Of a DNA stretch of 64,000 nt, positions 1 through 16,434 are shown one piece after another. The notes beneath the pieces were generated by a model. That model had not been told where the DNA came from. It searched no databases and was given only the letters and a program-made list of their open reading frames with translations. The stretch spans positions 166,148,822-166,212,821 of the forward strand of contig NC_090025.1 in the NCBI RefSeq assembly GCF_037176765.1, given 5' to 3'. The translations under genes were made by a program, and so were the position numbers. Numbering within the stretch: position 1 is the stretch's first letter; each line of letters starts with the position of its first letter. Source of the DNA: Anolis sagrei. Its lineage: Eukaryota > Chordata > Lepidosauria > Squamata > Anolidae.

Positions 1-56
1 CCAATTCTCTCACACCAGAAGCGATTTGCAGATTCTCAAGTCTCTCCTGACACAAA
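1..56 (+). repeat. Sauria SINE, 3' end
   Basis: The first bases match the conserved 3' part of the squamate Sauria SINE (the block reading CTCACACCAGAAGCGA and ending CTCCTGACACA before an A-rich tail). The tRNA-like head lies off the left edge. Recognition is from memory of the family, not from a search. Confidence 0.85.
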
Positions 57-250
57 AAGAAAATTGTGCTACAATGGCTTTGCACAATGCTTTCTCTTGT
101 GAAAATTTGGTGTAGACCAGCAGCCAACAGCATGGGGACCAGCACTGATCCACGCACCACCAATTTGAGTAGCACTGACTTAGGAGACCCTTAACTGATC
201 CTCTAACTGTGCTTCTTTGTGTTTCCAACGTAGTCCAGGGGAGAGCAAGG

Positions 251-627
251 ATGAACTGGGTCCAGGTAACAGTGCTGCGAGGAGATATGTTCCTTTTCTC
301 TTCAGATTGGTTTACATTTTTGGCATTTCTCGCTGGACTGTCTTATGGTACATTTGTGTTTGAAAGGTAGCATACAAAATACCATCGCTTAATCAACCCA
401 TCTTTTATGAAAAGTGCTTAGGGTAAGAACTTCTATTAAGCTAGAGAAAAGGATTTTCAATCTATGTTTACTTGGGGTTCCATGACAACCACAGCTCACA
501 AATGAGAATGGACATTCCTTAGCAACTGTCCTTGAGTTCCATCTCATTGTCCATATTTCCAGACTTGGCAAGGACCTGCTTGATTCACAAGAACAGGTTT
601 CGCACCTCAATTGAGACCATGGAAGAG
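251..627 (+). CDS. Candidate two-exon micro-ORF, 55 aa, one membrane segment (unrecognised)
   Basis: I do not recognise this. An ATG at 251 opens a 116-nt frame to 366, followed by GTAGCA. After a 196-bp gap, TTTCCAG precedes an exon-like block at 563-627 that ends in GAAGAG before GTGAGA. Spliced in phase, the frame reads 38 residues, a split Arg codon, then 16 more residues to a TGA inside the second block. The peptide has a strongly hydrophobic stretch (WFTFLAFLAGLSYGTFVF) followed by a polar tail (RLGKDLLDSQEQVSHLN), like a small single-pass membrane protein. The second block is also open in another phase (LARTCLIHKNRFRTS...), so it could belong to a different transcript. It lies upstream of CIMIP4 on the same strand, where TST would be expected from synteny, but it does not resemble TST. 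It may be chance. Confidence 0.25.
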
Positions 628-691
628 GTGAGATATATTTTTGGGAGGAAAACATAATTTCTGGGCACCTCAGAGATAAATCTATATATAT

Positions 692-709
692 AACCCCCCC
701 CCCCCCCCA
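692..709 (+). repeat. Poly-C tract
   Basis: A run of about 17 C residues. Homopolymers of this length are error-prone in assemblies. Confidence 0.9.
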
Positions 710-834
710 AACAGGCAGTCATACACAGACAAAGGCCTTGAGGCCCTCCCTATGTGACCTACACAATGGGTCTTGGTTTTCAGCCACAAGTCAATGCAGT
801 GAGCCTTGCTGCTCTCTTGCTGCCAGTCCAGGCC

Positions 835-1463
835 ACATGTGGCAGGCATGTGAGGCCCTCCTTGGCCACATCTGGCAACTAATTTGGAGTCACATCTTGT
901 TGGCACCCTTGGGAAATGTCTGGCACATCTATAGCTCATTTCTGGTCATACTGGTGCTCATCCCAGCCAAGGGTTTTTTGAAACTAGCCACCCAATATCT
1001 ATACCAGCCTAAAGAAACTAGCGACTTCATACAAGACCCCAAGGAAATTGAGGGGTTTGGTCTCCCATATCAGTGTCAACAGGAGTCAAAAATGAATACT
1101 CCCTTCTACCACTACACAGACCAACCTGAGGAGATTAGCCCCGTGCTACGATTCTTACAGCACCCAGAAGAGTTTACTGACTTTTACCAAGAACTACCAC
1201 AATTTGAGGCCACAACTGATACCTTAAAGCACCCATCAAAGAAACTTAGTCCTGTGCTCCAGTACCTACAAGAGCTGGAGGAAATTGGTAGCAACCTACT
1301 CCAACGGGATTGCTGTCTCAAGTCTTCCTGCCCAAGAAGTGCCAGCCAAGTGAAGAATGTCACTCAGGTGAAAATGCATGAGAGGGTGGTAGCAATTAGC
1401 AAAGCTCATGTGTGGAGCTTTATGAGATTCTCAAAGGAAATAATGATACTATTTTTCCTTTAG
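835..1463 (+). CDS. Unrecognised ORF with internal peptide repeats; possible upstream exon of CIMIP4
   Basis: A long open frame (open back to at least 738, first ATG about 835) with no family I recognise. The first part carries a hydrophobic stretch (YSSFLVILVLIPAKGFL). From about 990 to 1300 the peptide is a degenerate tandem repeat built on Q-x-P-E/K-E units, for example QPKETSDF, QDPKEIEGF, QPEEISPVLRFL, QHPEEFTDFY, then KKLSPVLQYLQELEEIG. SPVL(R/Q)(F/Y)LQ occurs twice. A splice donor follows codon NVTQ (CAG at 1365-1367, then GTGAAA). The first CIMIP4 exon starts in the same phase (GTG CCC ATG at 2687), so the two could be joined as one longer protein. Expression and exon ends are unproven; the part after 1367 may be intron. 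Confidence 0.35.
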
Positions 1464-1888
1464 GTCATGATTTGGAGAGGGGGAAAGGGAAGAGGTGGAA
1501 GCATCAACATGAAAACCTCTCAGTGTTTCAATTCCATTGCATGCCTCTGAATTGTATTGGGTTGTGAGACTTTTCGTTCTCCTAGGGAAATCTGTCTACA
1601 TATTGGTGGACACTGTTTGGGAAGTCATGTTTTCTTGTACACACTTTTCTTCTTGCACAGAAACATGCTCATGTCCTTTCCCCCAAACATATCCATCTTG
1701 AGTTGTGCTCATTTATTGACATATAACCCAGAGGTGGGTGGGTAAAATATCTGTACTTGTTGGTTACTTCCCAGTGATAGGAACATGAAAGAAGTGGTAA
1801 TACTTTCATCAATGGTCTGGAAAACCAAGAACTGGATAATCATTTCTTAAAACACTAAAAAATGTCATCTTTTCCATTTATAAAGGCA

Positions 1889-1972
1889 ATTAACCACCTT
1901 GAGTCACCTACGGGCTGAGAAAGGCGGTATACAAATACAGTAAATAAATTAATAAATAATAAATTACCTGTG
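1889..1972 (+). repeat. L2-type LINE 3' tail
   Basis: Contains the recurrent tail ACCACCTTGAGTC...GAGAAAGGCGGTATACAAAT followed by AAATAAAT-like short repeats, the usual 3' end of reptile L2-type LINEs and the SINEs that borrow it. Confidence 0.7.
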
Positions 1973-2444
1973 TTTACCAAAGACATAATTAATCTGAACC
2001 TATTGTATATATTCAAATATAAGTCACCTCATGTTTAAGCCAAAGAAAAGTTTGAAGACCAAGATTAAGGATTTTGATCTGACTTATAGATAAGCTGACT
2101 GTTGATAAAAGTTAAGGTACAGCATTAACTCTTATTTTTTTAAAGGCTCCTAAATCTTGTTTTTAAATAGAGCCACAAAAGGAATGAGCTTGATCCATCC
2201 CAAAAGAATGTAAAAGCAGCAATAATCCTTTCTTTCATGGTTCCATTTCAAAGAAGTGCCAAAAAGCTGCTGCTAGTGGCATTTTCCTGCCCAGACATTC
2301 AAAAAGGCCATAAGTGGTGCTACAGCAGAGAGAATAGATTCTCCCAGGACTGATTAAACACTTGCCTTTTGTCATTCTGTTCAGAGAAGGTTGTGGCTCC
2401 TTTTTGATAAGAGTCAAGATAAAGTATATTACATTGATTTGTGG

Positions 2445-2575
2445 ATGAATCAAATCATGTATCTAAAATTACCTTCATATTGTGTATAAGGTGTATATAT
2501 AACATAAATGAATTTAACGTTTATTACCCTGCTTCATATTTCCTAGTTCAAGATCTCCTGATATGTAATTGGGTT
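2445..2575 (+). mobile_element. Tigger-like (TcMar) DNA transposon fragment
   Basis: Shares its core (ATTACCTTCA...GTGTATAA...ACATAAATGAAT...) with the segments at 2990-3100 and 40045-40110. This is a known internal part of Tigger-type elements. Old and truncated; no TIR seen here. Confidence 0.5.
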
Positions 2576-2692
2576 GATGATATACTATAGTAAGGAAGAG
2601 AATGGCCTGTGAGCTGCATGGTCCTGTTTCTTATTACAAACCATTATAAATTGAAATAGCCCATACTTTCTTTTTCTATATAATAGGTGCCC

Positions 2693-9400
<6,708 letters not shown>

Positions 9401-9460
9401 GAGGGCATAAAAGAGGTCTGCAAGTCCTCTGTGAAAGATATGTGTTCTCCCTACCAGTGG

Positions 9461-9466
9461 AATAAA
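9461..9466 (+). terminator. CIMIP4: Likely CIMIP4 poly(A) signal AATAAA
   Basis: Canonical AATAAA 60 bp after the CIMIP4 stop codon; the only such hexamer close to the stop. Confidence 0.7.
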
Positions 9467-10302
9467 CCTCTTGCAGACTCTGGTTATGTGTGTTCGTTAT
9501 GCACGTTGATAAAGCAGCAAGTGAAGTTTGTTCATCAGGACAGGGAAGTAAATCTTCAATCTAGGAGTACTTAAGGAATTCAGCTTTATTGAGGACAACC
9601 CACTCATCAACTACTCTGCATAGGCCTAAGAGAGCTGCCATAGTTTCAGAGAAACCCAAGACAATTGTCCTGATTTCTGTTTTTTCCCCCTCCCTTTTCC
9701 CATAGTTTTGTTCAAATTTTCTAAAAGGGGCAGTGACATAATAACAATGAATGAAAGCTCATTTCTAAATGAACAAAAAGGTAAGTCAAATTCAAATACT
9801 TTTCACAGAACGTTTGACAGCTCCAATTGCTTACACATTTCACTTTTTTATACGATCTGAAGAGAAACCAGAGTATATTTCACATTTCACTTTTTCAGCT
9901 TCTTTGTGTACCAGATATGAAGATGTTTTTAGGTTCTGGTCAATTTTTCAAAAGTGCCCTTTGAAAAAGTGATTTTGAAACCAAATGGTCACTCATTCTC
10001 AGCAGTTAAATTCAATAGGCACAGTGGTTCCTAGTATGGAGGTGCCCATGTACTTGCCTACCCTACAGATCCTAAAGATCTCCAAAAAGGGGAAATGGCA
10101 ACCCTATTCAGCCCTCAGATGGTTGAATAAAGTAAGATGCCTGCTAAAGATAAAGAGGAAAACAGTAGCAGCCCCGATTCAGAAGTAACATAGCTAAACA
10201 TATATTAAAACCCAGATTTTAAAAATTAAGCTGTTGAAATACTGGTTTCATATGAATGAATCTAACAGTTATTAGCTTCTCCTACATTCAGTTAAACCTT
10301 CA

Positions 10303-10482
10303 TGTTCTTGGTTGTTGTGAGTTTTCCAGGCTGTATGGCCATGCTCCAGAAGCATTATCTTCTGATGTTTCATCTGCATCTATGGCAGACATCCTCAGAG
10401 CTTGTGAAATCTGTTGGAAACTAGGAAAATGGGGTTTATATATCTGTCGAATGTCCAGGGTGGGAAAAAGAACTCTTGTCTG
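10303..10482 (-). mobile_element. Penelope-like element, 3' end fragment
   Basis: Reverse complement of the PLE 3' end also seen at about 27900-28045 and 33850-33990: GGTTGTTGTGAGTTTTCCAG, ...TCCAGAAGCATT, ...GGGTTTATATATCTG. Only the 3' end is present. Confidence 0.75.
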
Positions 10483-11225
10483 TTTGTCTTGTCATGTTCT
10501 TTTCATCATAAATGTGAATAGATGTGTGCATTTGGGTAAATTCTAATCAACAGCACAGCAACAGTAGTTTTCAAGCAAGTGTTGTTCATATCAGCTGCTT
10601 AGTTTCCTACAGCTGTTAGTTAGCATTCATCTCTGATCTTCAAGCATTCACACTATTTGATGTTTAGAGATCAGCAAATTTGGTTTTTTCAAGGCAGAAA
10701 GTTGATTCGTATCACTTGCTCATTTCAATAATTGTTAGCAATTCAAAAGGTAGCAACTGGAAGATTAAATTGAACTATACAAAAATACTATGCAGAGTTT
10801 ATGTGGTGGCGAAAGAATACCAAAGAAGCAGAAGTTAAAAGAAACAGAATAAGAAGAGAAAATTGCTTCTTTTTTCAGAGAAAATATACTTGGCCAGCAG
10901 CATTCCTAAACTCATTATAAACATCCTGTATACATTGAACCTTTTCTCATATCAATCTTATCTGCTGTCAAACATCTGTATATCTCCCACGCAATCTCTT
11001 ACTTGTTGCAAATAATTTGTGTTTATGTTCTTTGGTGGCAGCTTCCATGTCATCAGGGCAGTCTATGTGTTTGAGGTTTGTAGAGACAGGTGCTTTCCAA
11101 GGTACTGAGCCAAATTCAGGGCCTTGGATAGATCCTTTGGAATAAAACCTATAGTGGAATCCATCAGCCAACATGTTTTTTCAATAGATTATCATTACAG
11201 AGTGCTGCGGATGACTTTGGAGCAC

Positions 11226-11266
11226 TGTCATATATCATCTTGAATTAATCAAGATGATATATGACA
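11226..11266. repeat. Perfect 41-bp hairpin (18-bp arms, 5-bp loop)
   Basis: TGTCATATATCATCTTGA, ATTAA, then the exact reverse complement TCAAGATGATATATGACA. It sits beside a LINE fragment. No protein or known element explains it. Confidence 0.9.
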
Positions 11267-11354
11267 TATATTTGTTGTATCATATATTTATTGTATCAGA
11301 AGTGAACCGAGGGTACAGTTGTAATGTATTTAAAAAAACACAAAGCTTAAAAAA

Positions 11355-11660
11355 CTTGACATTACACTAAATGTTCTTTGACCAGTAGCTGGCCACGTGG
11401 AGTGCCTCTGGTGTTGCAATAAGAAGGTCCTCCATTGTGCATGTGGCAGAGCTCAGACTGCATTGTAATAGGTGGTCTGTGGTTTGCTCTTCTCCACATT
11501 CGCATGTTGTGGACTCCACTTTGTGGCCCCATTTCTTAAGGTTGGCTCTGCATCTCGTCGTGCCAGAGCACAGTCTGTTCTGCAGCTTCCAAGTCGCCCA
11601 GTCCTCTGTGTGCCCAGGAGGGAGCCTCTCATTCGGTATCAGCCATGGATTGAGGTTCCA
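11355..11660 (-). mobile_element. Non-LTR retrotransposon C-terminal fragment
   Basis: The - strand frame reads KLQNRLCSGTTRCRANLKKW and CECGEEQTTDHLLQC, the Cys/His-rich C-terminal region seen downstream of reverse transcriptase in several LINE clades. The clade is not assigned. The same frame runs on into antisense Sauria SINE sequence, so the upper part of the ORF is not LINE protein. Confidence 0.6.
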
Positions 11661-11735
11661 GGGACATGAGAGAAGCCTCCCCATAGGATTGCAACACTTC
11701 CGGGCATTTCCCAGGCAACATCTTTGTAAATAGCT
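11655..11735 (+). repeat. Sauria SINE, central fragment
   Basis: GGGACATGAGAGAAGCCTCC, ..ACACTTCCGGGCATTTCCCA, GGCAACATCTTTG match the body of the Sauria SINE just upstream of the part seen at 1-56. Confidence 0.75.
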
Positions 11736-12239
11736 TGCAACATGCATTCTAACCATGATGGTTTGGAAAGGTTTTTTTTTAATTGTAATGCCTGGGATCC
11801 CTTGGATTCTGGGACTTGTAGTCTAAAAATCACATTTCTAAGCACTGCCCACCAGGTTTATGTGCCATCAGAATTAAAAGAATCTTATAAACATCTAGGC
11901 CCACAGTTAAGAAATCGTGTCCGCATTTTTAAGGCCAGATACACTTGGATTGTACAGCATACAGTATAAAAACACTGACAATACTGGTTTCCCTGATCGA
12001 GCCAGGATGTTTAGATTACAATTTCTCTAACTCCTATGCTGGAGGATGCTAACAGTTGTAATCCCAACACACCTTTCTCAAACTCAATTTATAATGGCAG
12101 CTACTGCCAAAGGGCCATTCTAGGTATCATATTTTTTTAAATCAGAGCAAAAAGGAACTTGTCATGTTTTATTCTTCTGAAAAAATGCTGCAGGTATTCA
12201 GTGTGTTAGGCTGTAGCCTTTGCCAGTTTAACTTGATCT

Positions 12240-12345
12240 GGTACTTATTTATTACTAAAATTATGTATAGTCTACCTTTCATCATAGAATGACAAGGCGG
12301 TTTATCCTTCACACAAGCCAAAACAATAAAACAATAAAACAGACA
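12240..12345 (-). repeat. L2-type tail, reverse orientation
   Basis: TTATTTATTAC...ATAGTCTACCTTTCATC...ACAAGGCGGTTTATC is the reverse complement of an L2-type 3' tail, followed by AACAATAAAACAATAAAA. Confidence 0.5.
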
Positions 12346-13249
12346 CCAGTATCTGAACTTCAGTATAGGTATACCACAGCTAATGAAGTAGGTGTGTTCT
12401 TGGATATTACTTTAATATAGAAACATCCTTCCTGAATGTTAAAAGGGAGAAGAGCTTAGATCTATAAGGTTTCTACATCACAAAATATGGAGTTCAACAT
12501 ATTTCAGCAAACTTTTTATTCATAACAAGCAACATGATGTGAAAAGGAGATCAGGTAAGTCAAATAAGCAAAAGCATTTTGAGACCACTTTGGAACATCT
12601 TTGAAAATGCAGGTCTTCTTTCACCAACCACCACTTTTGTTATGAATACCATTTCAGTGGCCAAATCTATATATCCTTATTTAATTTATTATTCTGAGAG
12701 TAGCTGCAAAGGTAGGTCTGTATATGCTCCCCTTTTCTCTCTGTTTTGTTCTTCATGCCTTCTTATTTAGGGATTTTGGAGGTAATTACAGTTTGCCTTT
12801 TGTGGGCATATAATGCAAAGCTACAGTACAATTAGCTAAATGAAATACTTGTTCTTCCCCAGAGTGTTACTGTTTTGTTTGTTGCAAATATGCTACTTCT
12901 ACCTGACCAGTCCACCTACACCATTCTCTGAATGCCAATGCTACTTTAAAAATTTCCAGCTAGACAGAAGACAAAGAGGGCCAGACAAGCATTAAAAGAG
13001 CTACACAAGCATTAAAATGTTAAAACTTTGTTAAAAGGAAATTTGGTATCAGGGGGTCTTTTTTAAAACTGGCACATGGCTGTATTTTGTATTGTAGGAC
13101 AGTTCAGATTTATTTTATTTTTTTAAAAAAAGAAACAAAACTGAAGTGCCTTTTACACTACAGGCAGTCCCCAAGTTATGAACAAGATTGGTTCTTAAGT
13201 TGAATTGATTTGTATAGGTACATTTTTAAAGTGTAACTCAAATATATAT

Positions 13250-14140
13250 CTTTTAGCTTTGAATAGCATAGGGAAGCTTCCAGCAGTCACCAACGAATCC
13301 ATCTGCAATGCCAGAAATACAGCTTAATGGTGTAACATTAGAAAATGTTCACCATTTCCACTATCTTGGCAGCACATTTCCAGAAAAGTCAACATTGACA
13401 CTGAAATACAACACCACCTGAACTCTGTGAGTCTAGCATTTTTCTGAATGAAGCAGAGAGTGTTTGACGACATCCGTAGACAGACCAAGGTGCCTGTTTA
13501 TAAAGTGATTGTCCTCCCAACCCTGCTATATGCCTGCAAAACGTGGACTGTCTACAGGGGTCACACTCAACTCTTGGAACAATTCCATCAGCATTTCCTC
13601 TGAAAAATCGTGCAAATCTCTTGGGAAGAGAGGTGGACAAATGTCAGCATGCTGGTAGAAGCAAAGACCGTCTGCATTGAAACGATGCTCCTATACCATC
13701 AACTCCACTGGACTGGTCAAATGGTTTGAATGCCAGATCACCATCTTCCAAAGCAGTTGCTCTACTCCAAACTCAAGAATGGAAAACAGAATGTTGGTGG
13801 GCAGGAAAAGAGATTTAAAGATGGGCTCAAAGCCAACCTTAAAAACTGTGGCATAGATACTGAGAACTGGGAAGCCCTGGCCCTTGAGCGCCCTAACTGG
13901 AGGTCAGCTGTGACTAGCATACTGCAGAATTTGAAGAGGTATGAATGGAGGGTGAAAGAGAGAAATATGCCAAGAGGATGGCACATCAGGCCAACCCTTC
14001 CACCTGGAAACCGATATCTTCAATGCGGGAGAACATACGGATCAAGAATAGGGCTCCACAGCCGCCACCTATGAACCCACCGTCAAGATACAAGAGTTGG
14101 AGAACTATCATACTTGGGCTATGAGGGATCACCTAAGTCA
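13250..14140 (+). mobile_element. Non-LTR retrotransposon fragment, same family as 40350-41200
   Basis: Encodes, in several frames, the C-terminal part of a LINE reverse transcriptase ORF: MPEIQLNGVTLENVHHF, KVPVYKVIVLPTLLYACKTW, MPDHHLPKQLLYSKLKNGKQ, EKRFKDGLKANLKNCGIDTE, NWEALALERPNWRSAVTS. The 3' end (...GGGCTCCACAGCCGCCACCT) matches the second copy. The frame is disrupted between segments (for example between the KTWTVYRG and MPDHHLP parts). The sub-clade (R4/Dong-like or another) is not certain. Confidence 0.8.
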
Positions 14141-14454
14141 AAGCATAGGGAAGGGTGAACAACACCCCTGTGGTGTTTATTCTGCTGTCTGTGTCTTCCT
14201 TCAGAAGATTTCACCTCATTTTCTGTCCCTATGATAATAGGATTTGGAAAAAAATGCTTCTTCTGGAAATAAGGGTTGATGAGAAAGCTTCAGTGGAGAC
14301 ACCTTTTCCCCATGATAACTATTTCAGGGGTGATTTTTTTTTCTTCCTCAGGGTAGATTTCTCTCACTTCATGTTGTCTCATCCCCATTCTTAACTGTGA
14401 GTCATTTGTAAATCAGATGTTTGTAACTCGGGAGCTGTTTGTATACAATTATAC

Positions 14455-14625
14455 TATGATTCCATTTTGAATGTCATGGCTTCCCCCTGTGGAATCCTGT
14501 GGTCTGTAGTTTGCTGAAGAAATAGACCTTTCTCATAGAGATTTCTCTCTAAATTGAAAATCCAAGGATTCCATGGAGTATTGTTATGGTTTAAACTGAA
14601 ACTACAGTGCTATAATTCTCTATTC
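14455..14625. mobile_element. MITE-like foldback fragment
   Basis: GATTCCATTTTGAATGTCATGG ... GGAATCCTGTGGTCTGTAGT ... CCAAGGATTCCATGG ... TTATGGTTTAAACTG has weak inverted-repeat structure like the fragment at 33530-33660. Old copy. Confidence 0.35.
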
Positions 14626-15371
14626 TGAAAACTTTCTAAGAAGGAAGTGAGTTAGAAAAGGGAATGCAGAAAGTTAGGTTAAAAAAACAGTAAATGGTGT
14701 CCAACAACTTTGGAGGGATTTTACTTGATCATCTCATATCACTCATGCATCCATACCATTCACAATCTCTTTCTTTCTCTCTCTTTTTCTCTCTCTCTTT
14801 CTTTCCAAAACAAACATGCAAACACAAACACACAGAATCCCAAATCTGCTGATCCATGTTGATCAACCAAGGGAAGGGATTCCTCAGCTCCTCCCTACTA
14901 GAATAAGGGTAATTTTGGAAGCACAAGGCTTCTTCAAGGCAATCTCTATAGAAACACTCCCACATTGTCCATACAAGCAGCCAGCTCTGTTGAGTTGAAG
15001 CTATTTCTAGCAATTATCTCCACCAGAAGCTGGTCTTTGGTAAATCTAACAGCTCTTGCCTAACCAAGACACCTACCCATACCTATACCAAATATTTTAG
15101 ATTGCAGTAGAGAGAGTCTATAACGATATGCCATTTCTAGTAAAATTGGTTTCCTGTTGAACTACTGTGGGAATTCCAACTAATCTTAGTAGGAAGTCCA
15201 AGTGGAGTGTCAGATGATATCAAAGTCCTTGTTCATCAAAAAGATCTGTGGCTTCAGTCCTGTGACCCCAGTTTTACTACCCCGCTATCCATCTGCTTAA
15301 TGGATTTATCTAGATCAGCTGAGGAAGGGATGACATTTTTATCCTCTTCATAGCACATTAGAAAGGGAAGT

Positions 15372-16434
15372 TTAAACCTCGAGTCTTGGCAGAGGTGAAA
15401 TAGTTGTCTGTAGCTTGCTTCCAACAGAGTTGGCATCATCAAGAGGTTCTGTGACTTTGGAGCCCATTTCTAAAAAGCCATGCCCCAGTGTTCTCTTGGG
15501 ATTCTTGAGGGTTTCATTGTTGAACTTGAAGCTAGGAAAGAAGCAGTAATCTCCCACTTGATTTAAAAAAACAGGGCTCTTGTTGTCAGGGTTGAATATA
15601 AAAAATCCCTTGTTGTGCTTGGGCTCCTCGGTGGAAAGACCAAGTCCTTCCTTCAGTGTAGATCCTGGAATTGCAGGAAGGCTCGTCACATAGTCATCAA
15701 ATGCTTTGGGAATAGCTAGCATTTGTTCCTTTGCTGACAGCACATTGTCTGGTTTCTTCTGATCCATCACTGGGCTTGAGAGATCTGCACTTGTTTCTGG
15801 CACACCTCTGGCCATTCCACTACAGTTATGCATCTCTTTCTCTGAGGCCACCACAGATGTCCAATGTAAAGAGCCCTCTACTTCATTTATTGGTAAATTT
15901 TCAGTGGTAATGTAATCCAATGGTCCATCTTGACCAGAGTTGTTTGTACCGGGAAGATGTTGTGTACCCCTATTTTTGTTGTCTTCTTTCACATACATAT
16001 CCCTTTGAGATACTTCTTGTCTTTTCAGAAGTTGCTGCTTCTTTTCCTCCTGTCCATCACTGATCGTAAGAAAAAATGGAACTGCCTCTTTCTCTTTCCC
16101 TACTGGGAGCTTCTGGGGGTACAAGCAATGGGGCAATTCCATATGCTTCAAAGACAGAGACATTTCTGTTTTTTCTGATGGTATAGCTTCCATATCTTGT
16201 AAAACATCACGTACAGAAGATTCTGGTGAAAGGTGTAAGTATGGGCCATCATAATCAAAGATCTGAGGCTGGTGACTACTGAGTACTGTCTTTTCAACAC
16301 TTTGAGTCAAAAATTGGCCAGCTTTGCTTACATTTGGAAGTTTAATTTCTGCCATACTTTGAGAGACACGTGAATGCTGTGCTGTTTTCCTTGACTCAAC
16401 TGGAAGAGACTCTGGATGGGTCACCAGCATTTCC
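15372..16434 (-). CDS. CSF2RB: CSF2RB coding exon 13: cytoplasmic tail and stop (residues 518-871)
   Basis: Acceptor CTCTGCCACAG; stop TAA at 15374-15372. Carries FDYDGPYLHL (Shc-site equivalent), DYITTENL, FDDYVTSLP and VFLNQVGDYCFFPS. The equivalent of the human C-terminal DYLSLPP motif is absent; the protein ends ISPLPRLEV. Confidence 0.96.

Larger units (their letters stand above)
9470..15371. other. Intergenic region between the convergent CIMIP4 and CSF2RB genes
   Basis: No gene is supported here. It holds a Penelope-like 3' end, a hairpin, two LINE fragments, a Sauria SINE piece, an L2 tail and a MITE (listed separately). I see nothing convincing at 9470-10300, 12350-13240 and 14650-15370 apart from a pyrimidine-rich stretch at 14765-14805. 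Confidence 0.6.

Noticed and set aside
11367-11756. 129-codon - strand ORF as a host gene
   Set aside because: One part is LINE C-terminal protein and the rest is antisense Sauria SINE.
15930-16178. 82-codon + strand ORF
   Set aside because: Antisense shadow of the CSF2RB last exon.
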